Assembly: GCA_030512295.1 (NCBI GenBank)
Contig: JAULSR010000005.1
Coordinates: 1,488,001-1,552,000, forward strand
Direction: 5' to 3'
DNA from: Bombardia bombarda
Lineage: Eukaryota; Ascomycota; Sordariomycetes; Sordariales; Lasiosphaeriaceae
Length of the DNA stretch: 64,000 nucleotides
Both the position numbers and the translations under genes were made by a program. This document shows positions 35,579-47,400 of this stretch, piece after piece. Numbering within the stretch: position 1 is the first letter of the stretch; each line of letters begins with the position of its first letter. Under the pieces are notes generated by a model, which saw nothing but the letters and a program-made list of their open reading frames with translations, ran no database searches and was not told the origin of the DNA.

Positions 35579-37791
35579 GGTGCTTCCTTGATTATTTGGA
35601 AGTGCCTTTTTGGGTGGTGGTTTAGGAGGGGCAGTTGACCAAATGCGCAATTGCTGCTCCAAACGAAATAATTTTTTTGGCCATGTTCTCACAGCCTTGC
35701 AGGTGGTGGCGTTTTTTAGACCCACTTGTTGATCGCAGTAGTGCAAGTCCTACTTCGGCCTTACAACCTTACCTTAGACTTACTGGTTAGACTACTACCT
35801 CGGGTGGAGCGAGCGCATGATTTACCGCTGTCGCGTTCTCCATTTCGCTTTAATAGCAACCCGACCTGACATGGAACTCAAGAGCTGCCTTCAGATGAAT
35901 CGTTGGGTTCCTGGCGCTGAAGAGTGCAGTTTTTGAGGAGAGAAGGCAGATGAGAATCAAAATTGAAGGTGGAAGTGCGAGAGAACGTCGAACCGGGCGG
36001 TGATCAGCTTGACTTACACTGTGCCAGCTGCAAGACCACCTCGATGCCTAGGTTGAGAATTTCCACCACCCAATACAAAACAAAATAACACGAAACAAAA
36101 AAAAAAAAAATTACGTTATTTGTTTGACAATCTATATAGTTTAACCTCAGATTCAAGTATTTCGGTTCTGACGAGGCGAGAGGCTCAGGACATTGTATTG
36201 TGCGTAGGCAGTCAGGCCATTACATCCAATGTACCCATGCAAAATACAGACATGATTCCCATATTTGTTTACATTTTCACTCTTACCATGTCGCTACTGT
36301 CAATGTGCTTGCTTGTATGAGATAGGCTGCAAAATTGTATTTATTTTGAAACATGGCAGGGGCATAATCTTGTCCCACCAAAAAGGAGTGCAACTGTGCA
36401 ATTGTGGAACACCAAAAGTTCAAGGTGTCTACAGAGTAAGTTGATTGAAATGGCCAAAAAAACACATACAACACCAGGGATTCGCTGGTCGTCACCGACC
36501 CAACTACTAGTCTGGCCCTCACTTGCTTATCTAGGGCAGAGCGGACGGGATGCCGAGTTCTCAAGTGGGTATGGTCGTATGTGGCAGGTGTGAGAGGTGG
36601 AGGTTGTTTTGTAGGACCCATCACTTGTGGATCGGCTTCGTGGGACTCGAAATACTGAGGTAAAAAGGGGGGAAAAGATACCTTTTGTAGAAATATCCTA
36701 TGATGAACATAGAAAATACGAAAGATTAGTCCTACAATACGAATGAGGCAAAATGTAACCAACATAGACACAGCAACGTACCCAACCTCTTCTTGCTCAC
36801 GCAGAAAGAGCCCAATACGTCATACAGCAAAAAAAAAACAATCCAGCATTAGTCGCTAGTGTTGTTAGGAGAAACGAGCCGGAGAATTTTCTTGTGCTAC
36901 CGTGTCACCGCGACAAAGGGGCCACAGCATATCAGATAAGAAAAAAGAAATAAACGTCAGTCGATGATAGCTCCTTATGACAGTCGATAATAGATGGAAT
37001 ATTAGCTTTGCCATACTCCGTACGTGTAATTAGAAGCACCCAGTACAACAATAAAACTCATTGGATCAAGATCATTTCCCTTTGGTCCAATAAAACTACC
37101 AAAGAAGCCACGAGAACAAGCGGCGGTCCCTGAAGGTATAAACACCAGCATATATCATTGGTGCTGTAACCCATCTCATCTTATTACTGGAGACATTGAC
37201 GGTCCAAATCCAGCGAGCAGCATAAACTTGACAGCCAACCCGATTCGAGAGACATACAATCATAAAACGGTCATTTGTTGACAGCGGCGGGGGCGTACAA
37301 AGGCAGCAACCGAGCTGCAGGACGGCCATGTGTAAGATGTGATACAGCCCACCGAGATGTCCGAGGTGCTCTCACGCCGCACATTGGTTCGTGTTTGATC
37401 GTGGAGTAACACAGAGAGCATGGGAAGCCCAGCATGTGACGTGAAAGCTGCTATCTGGATATAGCGTGATGTGAGCCACGAGTGGTGGAAAGATGTAAGT
37501 TGAGTGGTGGTGGCCAGATGGGTTTAGTACAAATATTCGAGCTGTCTGACTGTCAGACGGGTGCCTACCTTAGACTGGAGGAAAAACACGTCAAACATCA
37601 ACAGCAACAACAATAACAACAACATTAAGCCAAACTCATCATCGCCATTGTAAAGACACAGTATCCAGCTCTTTCTCAGTACAGAAACCACATCTTCTCG
37701 ACACATCAAAGCTCCAAGCCCAACACATCAGGGCTCCAAGCACGTCTTACCTGCAAACCAGCACCAAACACACCACACAAAATACTCAACA
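35579..37791. other. Intergenic region Utp18/small Cys-rich ORF
   Basis: 2.2 kb, AT-rich, with poly-A near 36099 and 36830 and an (AAC)n stretch near 37595-37622. Open frames of 60-160 codons here have random-looking composition. No gene is supported. Confidence 0.5.
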
Positions 37792-37929
37792 ATGGCGAAC
37801 AAGTTCTGCAACCACTGGAACGTCCCCGATTGCGGGTGCCGAACCTCTACGGCCTGGAACGTGGAACTCTGCGACAGATGCAAGAACGGCAGCTGTGGCT
37901 CTAAGAAGGGGGTGGATGAAGACCCGTAA
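37792..37929 (+). CDS. Putative 45-residue Cys-rich protein
   Basis: A short frame with a good start context (CAACAATGG) preceded by a CA/AAC-rich, leader-like sequence. It has six cysteines at 6, 14, 16, 27, 30 and 35, including a CxC (CGC) and a CxxC (CDRC), plus tryptophans at 9 and 22. There is no signal peptide, so a cytosolic or nuclear zinc-binding peptide is more plausible than a secreted effector. I know no family for it. It lies in a 3.8-kb stretch without other genes; expression is unproven. Confidence 0.4.
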   Translation: MANKFCNHWNVPDCGCRTSTAWNVELCDRCKNGSCGSKKGVDEDP

Positions 37930-39360
37930 TGACTTAGCTCGCAGTAGGTAAGCTGCCTTGGGGATTTCCTAACATCAATGGTCGCCTCATCTCGTCCAAC
38001 GACGCAAATAAGTACCCAAGATTTCGAGCCACTGCTGACAGGTAGTATTGAAACAAAGCCAGCACGTCCGACGCCGAAACTGAACATACTACAGACCCAG
38101 CCCACGCGCGAGCACACATCTCGCCTGTTTTCGGCGTCGCATACTTGATGGTCAAGCAGGGGTGTGAGCTTGAGTTGGTGTCTATCTCCTCATTAGCACC
38201 TTGAGGGGGAGGAATAGATGGCAGGAATGATTTTGATAGAGGGACAGGGGGAGCGTTGCGTATTGCGTACTTGTGACATGTTTCGGTTTAGCTCTTTTGT
38301 TTTATGATTTTGGTTTCAGAAGACGACTTCGTATCAGCGTCTCGCCATGATGTTTAGACCGAGTCGATCTGATCAAGAAGGAAAGAAGCTTAAGAACGTA
38401 GACACATACTACACATCAATAAACATCTTTTGGGATGAATCCACCCCGAGAAGTCTGCTTGCTCTGCGTGACTGGCTGTGCGTGTGGAAAGTAAATACTG
38501 TGGAAAGAGTTTGACTAAATTATATGGTGAAACACCCTGAATAGTGCCCTGAATGGTGGAAGCACAACAAGTGGCATAACACTTGCTGAAGTATGTTTGC
38601 GACTGACTCAGGATGTCGATATTGACGTAGGCATGCACGTCATTTCATAACACTCCTTGTTTACTTTCATTCTCAGAAGCCTATTGGCATCTCGAGTCCA
38701 CAACAAAACAACATATTCACTATTAGACCAGCACACAAGCGAACATGTCAAACAGGTAGAATATAAACACCCATACGCTAGGTTGGTCATATCATTCGTC
38801 CTCGAAATATCTATGTACGGTTGGTTGGCTGGTTGGCTTGTCGGTTGGTTGGTTTGCTGTTTGCTTAGCCAAGTACCTAGGTAATATGCAAACATGAAAT
38901 AAAACTCCCCCCCCCCCCCTAAACACCAGTGAGCCAATGATGATCTCCAAACCACACCAGTTCCCAAAAGTGCGTGTTTTTCTTATCTAAATTTGTTTGT
39001 TCCCACCCGGCCTTGCCATCCAGTAGCCCCCCGCCCCCCCCCAGTGCAAAAGCACAAACCCCGTAAAAAGCAGAAAAAAGCTGCCAGAGGTATCTTAAAA
39101 AATCATTCCCTTTTTCACACGAAACTTAACAAAACCACAAACATCTCGTCCCCATAAGAAGGTAAATAGCGATGTAGATCCATGAGAAGCGAAGTCGAAG
39201 TAGAGAAAGAGACAAAGAAAATATCGGCTTTGATGCAGTCGTCAATGCAGTGGTTGATGATGTTGGTTATGTGGCGTATGCAGGGGTATATATGTACAAG
39301 ACATATTTTGCTACATTATTCAGGCTCGGGCTCGGGCGGTTAAACCGAGGTGGTGGTGGT
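37930..39360. other. Intergenic region Cys-rich ORF/GPI protein
   Basis: AT-rich with GGTTGGTTGGCTGG-type imperfect repeats near 38818-38860 and two poly-C runs near 38908 and 39028. It holds the 3' end of the GPI-protein gene. Nothing else is recognised. Confidence 0.5.
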
Positions 39361-39846
39361 TTATGCCAGGAGAGCAACACCCGCGGCCAGAACGCCGAGG
39401 AGGAGGCTGGACTGGACGAAGCGGCTGCTGGCGCCAGCGGTGACGGGGGCGGAGGTCGAAGCCGGGGCGGTGGCAGCCGGCGAGGTGGCAAGGACGGTGG
39501 TCTGAGTGACGACGGCAGAGGTGGGGAGCACGACGAAGGTGGTGCTGTTGGTGTAACCAGCGGTAGGACCAGCAGAGACGGTCGAGTTTGACAGGGGGTA
39601 CGACCAGACACTGGAAGAAGAGGAAGACGACGACGGCTCCGGTGTGGACGTGGAGGACGTTGACTCAATAGTGCTGGTGGGAGGGACGTAACCCGGGCAG
39701 TTGGTGACAGTCGAGGCGCACTGGGTGAGGGTGACAGTCATGGTCAGAGTCGAGGTCGAGGTGGTGGTCGTGTCGGAGCTGGTGTCTTGAGCCGAGGCCA
39801 GGGAGAGGCCAGCGGCCATGACGGCGATGAGGCTCTTGAACTGCAT
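39361..39846 (-). CDS. GPI-anchored Ser/Thr-rich cell-wall protein
   Basis: Single exon, 161 residues. A signal peptide (MQFKSLIAVMAAGLSLASAQ, cleavage after about 19) leads into a mature part dominated by Ser, Thr, Val and Pro with two cysteines (QCASTVTNCPGY) and an eight-serine run, suited to heavy O-glycosylation. The C-terminus has a GPI signal: a small-residue site around TAGASS, a short spacer and the hydrophobic end LLLGVLAAGVALLA. Such small proteins are covalently linked to the membrane or wall. The gene stands alone with 1.4 kb (3') and 2.8 kb (5') of intergenic DNA, more than its neighbours, as often seen for regulated wall or surface genes. Confidence 0.85.
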   Translation of the reverse strand: MQFKSLIAVMAAGLSLASAQDTSSDTTTTSTSTLTMTVTLTQCASTVTNCPGYVPPTSTIESTSSTSTPEPSSSSSSSSVWSYPLSNSTVSAGPTAGYTNSTTFVVLPTSAVVTQTTVLATSPAATAPASTSAPVTAGASSRFVQSSLLLGVLAAGVALLA

Positions 39847-42687
39847 CTTGACTGATATGATACTATCGTGATATTGCAGATAAAAAAAGGCGGGGTAGGG
39901 GGTTTTCAGCTGGTGTCAAGTATAGCCGAAAGGGGTATAAGACGCTGGTTTGTGCAGAATGGCCGGGATATGAAAAATCGTAAAGACGTTTCGTGATATG
40001 ATAATGTGCGTCCGGCGAGAGAATTGTAGAGCAGGTTGGCGCTTAAAGAGCGTAAGGCTGAAGCCGAGGCGACGAGCAAAAAGAGTGTGATGGACGCAAG
40101 GGTGGCGGTGAGAGGGAAAAGAGGGAGAGGAGGCAGGAGAAACCTGGGGCAGGAGGAGGTGACATGTCTCCTTAATACCCAAGCTGGGCGAGAGCAGTGA
40201 CAAAGAGCAAAGATTTTCCGCGCAACTCCACGTCTGCACCAAGGGACGGGATGGTGCCTGGGCCTGTGCCTTGTGCCTGGCCCAAGTGGCCGCCCCCTCC
40301 TCATCCCCCCTCTTTCCTGGAATCCTGAGCGGTGGAAGGAGCGGGCACAGCGCAGGAGTGGTCAGAATGGAACCAGGATGAAAGGTGGGCTCGCTCCCGG
40401 GGGCTCTTGCCAACATCCTTGCGGGTGGATGGCGGGCGTGGCGTACCTTGCAGGGGAAAAGTGGGATCGCGCCGGGATGTTTGTCAAACTGCCGTCCGCC
40501 ATTGGGCCAAGCCTTCCAGAGCTGCAAGGAACGGGCGCAACGGGACAGAGCGATCGGCCAGTTGTTTCGTCGCTGGCAACTTGGCAGCTTGGCGAATACA
40601 CTAGTCTAAATTGGGGCTTGTGGCTGACTGAGTCCATCAATCCCATGAAAGAACGGCGAGAACGGCGAGGACGGGCACTGGTCAGATAGCGGCCCATTAT
40701 CAGGCGGGACGGGCAGCAACGGCCTGAATAAATGGTGGCGAACAATCAATAGAGTGCATGGACGCGTATGTCTAGAGTGCCACGTTTTCCAAGTGGTTGT
40801 TTGCGGCCTTTGATTGCATCTGAGCTCACACTGCGCACAATTTTGCACACTGGTTCGTGAAGACGAGCTCATCGGTCGGTTCTGTGTCGGTGAGTGGGCG
40901 GATGGGCGACGACGGGGCGTCTCTGCTGTGTAACTGGCACGACAGATGGCGCCGGCCCATACGAACGCGGTCATACCAGCAAACGACTGGAATATTGGAA
41001 ATGAGATGCGAATATTAATCAAAATTCTTTTCTTTGACGTCGTACGGCAGCCACTTCAGCGGTCACAAGAAGGAAGATGAGATCGACGGTAGGCCGATAA
41101 TCCCACTCGACTCGTGTCTAAGGTTTGTGGTCGGGCGGAACCTTAACAAGGACAGCCTAGACCCTCGTATTTGTTCCTGCCCCTCTCCAATCTCCTCTTA
41201 AAAGTGCCCGATCCACTGCCCATATTCAGGGTCAGTTGTTTTGTTATTATGATTACGGAGTAGAATGGAGAAAATCAATAACAAAGAGGTGAGGTATTGA
41301 GCCAATTGAAACGAAGCCGTCGCGATCACGACGGGTCCGGTCACTTGGCTGTACCCGAGCGAGTGCCCGACAATCAATGGAAAATTCTTGGAGCTGTTGA
41401 TGGTCCTCCTCACTTGCGATCAAGCCATTTTGCACTTATTGGACTTGGAGTAACGGTAGCACATGGGTAATGACGTTCTTGGCCATGGGATTTATTATTA
41501 AACCAACTAATTACTGGAAGCTCTTCCGGCTGTCTTCCAACATGTTTCACCCGATCCCGTGGCTGCGGCTCGGGTCTCGCATGCCAGGAACTCACCCGTC
41601 GGGGCTTGGTGGAATATTCAACTGTGGCGCGACTTTAATCAGCGGTTTTGTACTCCATACTCAGTATCGTTGCTGCATCGCATCATTGGCAATGCAAAAA
41701 TTACACGGAATGAGTCGCGCGCCGTGTACCACTCTTGTCGGAGATTATCAGGAAGTTAGATGCGTCGCTGAGATGCAAACGGGCAAGGTAATTCCCGACG
41801 GCTCGGGTCCACACCAAGATATCCATCGTCAATGGAAGCTAGGGCGTCAGGGATGAGGGGAAGTGGCTTTCAAGTTCCGGCTCCAAGGGATCATCATTGA
41901 TCAGTGAGACGCTGCATATCCGTATGTATGCCAATTGCCTTCAAAAGTTCCACGTAGCATCAGATCTTAGTTCTAGAATGGGATCTTGGACATTTCTTCA
42001 TCATAATATTGACGTTCCTCAATATCCCTGGCTGTCGAAATCACTTTATCTGTCATACGGCGCAACACATAATTCGTTGGCTTCGAGTTTGTTACATCAT
42101 CCACCCCGGCGACAAAGTAAATAAATAATTTGAGTGGAATGAGGAAGAGGTGGGCAAAATGGCAGGGTCTCCGGCAAAATTTGGGTGCTATGGATCAAAG
42201 AACATGACGGGGACGGGCCACGAGACAGACGACGTCAATCTGTTCTGAGGCCACTTTTCATGTCTCGCAGCATATGTTGACAGGCGATCATACCTGTGCC
42301 ATGAGCCATCACATTTCCGAATTCATTCATTAGGCGCCCCCTCGCGCCCTCAGCACCATCATATTCATGCTGTTCCTGCCTCTCTTGCGCATCGCTCATC
42401 TTGTCTAAAGGGTCCATTTGCTGCGTCATTTCCATTCCTCAAACCGTTGTTGCTACCCCGCAAAAGTGGTCATCGACACACGGGCGGCAGTGGAGCTCAA
42501 ACAACCCCTCGTTCTCCTGTATCGCAACCCCCCCCCCCCCCCCCCCCTCCAAACCCAATTCGGACTCGGGGGGACCATCATAACCATACCACTCAACCCA
42601 AACGATCAAACGCGCAACAAGAAAGCCAGTCCCAGAGGGAAAAGAAGAGATCGATACCTAACAACAAAAAACAAATACTTCCGTATC
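39847..42687. other. Divergent intergenic region GPI protein/SH3BGR-like
   Basis: 2.8 kb. The part next to the GPI gene (39850-40400) has long C/T-rich leader-like sequence on the minus strand. The rest is unremarkable apart from the poly-C tract near 42528. Open frames of up to 200 codons exist but lack protein-like composition. Confidence 0.5.
42528..42547. repeat. Poly-C tract, 20 nt, in probable leader
   Basis: Uninterrupted run of 20 C, 140 nt upstream of the ATG at 42688, therefore probably in the leader or core promoter of that gene. Its exact length is unreliable in most sequencing chemistries. Confidence 0.85.
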
Positions 42688-43947
42688 ATGGCGTCTACAA
42701 GCAGCAGCACCGACACCCCTTCGGCCGAGGCCGTCGCCGCCGCCAAGCCGTCCTACTCGATGGACCCGGCGCTGTACATCTACACCTCCCTGACAGCCGG
42801 ATCCTCGCACATCGTGACGGCCACCTCGCGCCTCGAGACCATCCTGCGCGCGAACCGCGTGCCCTTTAAGGCCCTCGACCTCGCGACCGACGAGAAGGCG
42901 CGCATGCTCTGGGGTCGCCGCGCCGGCAAGGACGAATCGGGCCGTCAGCGCAAGCTGCCCGCCCTGGTGCAGATGGGCCTCGTCTTGGGTGTAAGTGTCA
43001 CGAGTAGACAGATGAGAAACAACAAGAGTACTTACTAACCAATCAACAACAAAAAACAGGACCTAGTCGAGATCGAGGACTGGAACGAGTACGGCGAGCT
43101 CAAGCAGCACGTCACCATCTACTACGACGACTTCACCATACCCCCAATCAGCCAAAAGCCCCCGCCGCCCCCCGCCCCGGTCAAGAAGTCCCCGGGACCC
43201 GTCGCCGCTGCTGCAGCCGCGGTAGGAGCAGGAGCCGCAGCAGCCGCAGCGGCCGCCAAAGCGGCAGCCGACAAGCCCAAGGGCACGACGGCGACAATGG
43301 TGGCAGCAGGAGGCAAGACGACGACGCTGCCGGTCCGCAGCATCGCCGAGGAGGCGGCGCAAAAGGCTAAGCAGGTGAAGCTGCAGAGTCTCCGGGACAA
43401 GGTGTACGGCAAGGGGGGCAGCGGGCCGGAGGCAGCAGCAGCTAAGGAGGCGCCGGCATCACCAAAGCCAGTCGCGCCAGCGGCAGCAGCGGCCCCTGCG
43501 GCACAAAAGAAGAAGGAGAGCTCAGAAGAAGAGGAAAGTTCCGAGGAGGAGGAGAGCTCCGAGGAAGAGAGCTCTAGTGAGGAGGAGGAAGAGAAGAAGA
43601 CAGCCACAACCACCGCCGCGAAAACCGCAAGCACAACGGCCGCAGCGCCAGGCCTGCAATCGCCTACATCGAGCGGGTGGAAGGACGGCACCCCCTTCAG
43701 GACGCTGCAGAGCCCGACGACGACGACCTGGCGGCCCACCGATGTAGACGCGCCGATCACGACGTATATGGGCTCTGTGGTGGCCGAGGCGTCGCCTGAT
43801 GAGATTGCGGCTGTGGAGCGCGCGGAGACGATCAAGGAGGAGGATGACGAAGAGGAGGAGAGTGATGATGATGAGGACGATAGTGAGGAGGAGGAGAGTA
43901 GCGAAGAAGAGGAGGAGGTGAAACCCCAGCAACCAAAGAAGAAGTGA
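42688..43947 (+). CDS. SH3BGR/glutaredoxin-like thioredoxin-fold protein with acidic tail
   Basis: Two exons (42688-42990, 43060-43947; intron 69 nt) encode 396 residues. Residues about 30-125 resemble the SH3BGR/glutaredoxin-related fold: IYTSLTAGSSHIVTATSRLE, RVPFKALDLA, KLPALVQMG and GDLVEIEDWNEYGEL, a fold without the CxxC redox pair. Then come a Pro stretch (PPISQKPPPPPAPVKK, a possible SH3 ligand), an Ala-rich region, and two Ser/Glu clusters (SSEEEESSEEEESSEEE and a second one near the end) that fit casein kinase 2 sites. The tail is KPQQPKKK. The biochemical role is unknown. The long acidic tail suggests a scaffold or histone/actin-type binding, but this is inference. Confidence 0.82.
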
Positions 43948-44006
43948 ACAGACCGTGGTCTGAGGTGTAAACACTTTCGTACTAATTACCTGGCCTGAGG
44001 ACGACC

Positions 44007-44039
<33 letters not shown>

Positions 44040-44447
44040 TATCAGTGGGAATTGCTAATGGGGGCGCCGGTGTGCGACTGTCTGCGCGGCGGATTCGGTC
44101 TTGTCATGTGTTGAGCACAAAGCAAGCTCCCTGTTTCCATGGAACACGGGCTGCGTCTTTCGACATATTTATTCCTCGCAATCGGGGATGGGATGAGTGG
44201 ATGGAAGGATGTATCCAATGGGTAGTCATCTACCAGCTCTAGATCTGCCATGTTGGGCCTTTGTGTGTGTGTATGTATGAAGAAGATCAACAATAAGATT
44301 CTACAATATGTAACCTAGTGCACTTCACATCAACAGACCACTAACATGAACGCTTTCTTTTTAATTCCTCTTTCAACCAAAGCCCATATGTACATACCTA
44401 TATAACAAACGCGCACGCACACACCACAAACACACTCACTCACTCAC
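43948..44447. other. Convergent intergenic region SH3BGR-like/Pex6
   Basis: 500 bp with two 3' ends, the (GGCT)n array at 44009-44039, and CACTCACTCA repeats adjoining the Pex6 stop codon. No gene is seen. Confidence 0.55.
44009..44039. repeat. Tetranucleotide microsatellite (GGCT)7
   Basis: About seven perfect GGCT units directly downstream of the SH3BGR-like gene. Confidence 0.9.
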
Positions 44448-47400
44448 TCACTCATACAACCCCTCATCATCACTCCCACCACCCTCATGAAAAGGGGCAA
44501 CCGCAACCTCCTTCCCCATCCCCTTGACATCTCTCCTGGCACCATTACCATTCACCACAACACTCCCCAGCGACGAGTTGTCCGAGCGATTACCATACCC
44601 ACCACCGACACCATCGTCATAATCATCATCCTCACTTTCCAACGACGTCGCCACCGCCTTGCCCTTGCCCTTGCCCTTGTTATTACTCCTCGACGACGCA
44701 CCCGAGATGGTGCGCCTGCCACCCCCACTGCCCGGTGCGGCAAGCGATGACCCATTGCCATTCCGTAATGCCAAAGCTCCCCCAGCACCACCTTGAGATT
44801 TAGCAGCAGTCTCGCCAGCACCCTCAAATGAGGCCCGAACACGCTCGTAGTGGGCCAGCTCGCCGGCGCTGACACTGGGAATCAGCTCCCTGTGAGCGTT
44901 GATAAAGTCCTCCTCCGTCACCATGACGGCGATGTCGTCGGGTGTGGCGTGGTGGTCGAAGAAGGCGGCGGTGGACAAGGGCTGCTGCTTTCCATCCTGA
45001 CCACTACTGTTGAGTGCCTTGATCTTGGCGTCCACCAGCGAGGCCTGGCGGGTGACGGCCTTGAGCATGGCGTCGCTGCAGAGGGCGTAAAAGTCGGCGC
45101 CCGTGTAGGTGAAGGGCAGCTTCTCGGCCACGGACCGTAGGGATACCGAGGGGTGGAGGGTGAATCTGGCGGCCTTGTGTTAGTAAACCGAACAAAAACT
45201 AATTAGCGAGGGGAAAAAAGGACAAAAACATACTTCCTCGTCAGCGCCTCCATAATGGTCAGCTGCTTGTCATGCGTATCCGACACGCCAAGATACAGCA
45301 TCTTGTCAAACCTCCCCGGCCTCAACAGCGCCTGGTCAAGCAGATCCGGCCTATTCGTCGCACCGATAACAAACACACCGCCGCCCGTATCCTCACCACC
45401 CGACATCCCATCCAGCTCCGCCAGCAACTGCGACACAATCCGGTCCATCACACCTCCACTGTCCCCCTGATTACCGCGCTTCGGCGCCACCGAGTCCAGC
45501 TCATCAAAGAACACAACACACGGCCTCGCGTCGCGCGCCCGCTGGAACACGCGCCGCACATTCGCCTCGGACTCGCCAATATACATATTCAGCAGCTCCG
45601 GCCCCTTGACGCTGAAGAAATTGAGACTGTACTCTGTCGCGATCGCTTTCGCGAGAAGCGTCTTGCCCGTGCCGGGCGGTCCGTAGAACAAGATGCCCGA
45701 GCGCTTCTTCATGCCCTTGGCGAACAGCTCGGGCCGCTCCAGCGGCAGCTGGATCGTCTCGGTGACGGCCTCCTTGACGTTGTTCAGCCCGCCGACGTCG
45801 TCCCACGTCACGTTGGGGATCTTGGGCGCGCCGATGGCGTCGGCAAAGTTCTTGCGCGCCGCGTCCACCGCCACCTCGAAGTCGTGCTTGGTGAGCCCGC
45901 ACGCCGCCGTCCCGCCCGCCACCTGCACGTCCCGCACCGTCACGACGGCGGCGCCCTCGCTGCTGCTGCTGCTGTTGGCGCTAGCCTTGGCCGACAGCTG
46001 CTCGAGTCGGAACCTCTGCGCGACCAACGCGCGCTCCACCACATCCACCAGATCGCCCGCCACGAGCGCGGCCGTCTTGAGCGCGACGCCGCCGAGATCA
46101 ACCTCGGGGTCCAGCACCAGCCCGCGGCCCTCGACGATGGTCGCCAGGATGCCCTCGCGCTCCTTCTCGTCCGGCGCGTTCATCTCGAGCTCGTGCGTGA
46201 ACAGCGCGCGGATCCCGTCCGGTATCTTCTCGACCTCGGTCGTGGTCGCCACCAGCACCCTGGCGCCGTCGGCAAGTATCTCCTTGATGGACGACACCAT
46301 CCGGTCGGCCGTCAGGGCCTCGATGTGGCGGATCATGAGCGCGCAGCAGTCGGGCCCGCAGCTCATGGCGCGGTCAGCCCGCGAGGTGAGGAAGGCCGCC
46401 GTCTTGACGTCGCTGCCGCCCGCGCCGGCCTCGTTGACGATGTCGTAGGCGTCGACCGTGAACGTGTGCAGGCCAATGTCGGCGCAGGCTTGGCTGGCCG
46501 AGAAGGCCTTGCCGATGCTGCGCTGCGTCGACACCAGCAGGATCGCCAGCGGGGGCATCTTGAGGTGCAGCGCCGGCTTGCTGGTGGCAGCGGCTAGGAG
46601 CTCGCGCAACTTGCGCCTTAGCGGCGAGATGAACCGGCGGCGCTCCGGCTCCATCATCACCAGCGAGGGAGCAGCGGAAGCTGCGCCTTGGATGGCCTGC
46701 TGTTGTTGTCGAGGTGTCTTTTTTATCCCCAGATAGTACGGCCAGCTGCTTGACACCGTGCCGGGGACGCGGCTCGTCACCGAGCCCGACTGCTCTAGAT
46801 GCGCGAGCGAGATGTCGACGCACACCACAGACCCCCACATCTCCTCCTGCTGCTGTTGCAATAACTCCTCATCGTTACCCTCCCCCCCTCCTTCCCCAGG
46901 AAACGAAGACTCAGCCTTCATCGCCGTGACATGGCTCACCCTAAACCAGGCCACCTCATCATACTTGACACTCTTCCCCGGCCGCGCCGACGAAATCAGC
47001 CCCAGCACCTCGTCAATCGCCGAGTCCTCCCCCGGCGCGCTCGTCTCCTGCAGCGCCCTCCCCAGCTGCGTATCAATCGGCACGGCAATCAGATCGCCCC
47101 CCTTGACAATCCGCAGCCTCTTCTCAAAGTAATACTTCAACCCCGCCATCACCGCCGTCTGCACGTCCCTCTCCACCGCCACAGGCGTCCTGATATGCTG
47201 CAATATCACCTCCCTCGCGAACGGCGGCCGAGCCGACGCACCCCCTGCCGCCGCCCCTACCGCCGCACCGCCCTTCAACAACCCGCCCTTCCCCATCCCC
47301 ACCCTTCCGGTCTTAATAGCCGCCAGCCTCAAAAACCCCGGCCCCTCCAGATTCGCCAGCAACACCGGGCTCAGGTACGCCGGCGCCGGGTCCGACGGCT

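Noticed and set aside
41470..41856. 128-codon + strand frame in the long intergenic region
   Set aside because: No codon bias, no motif and no suitable leader; length is within chance for this composition.
45272..46597. 441-codon open frame on the + strand
   Set aside because: It is antisense to the Pex6 AAA domains; His/Arg/Gln-rich shadow of a GC-rich gene.
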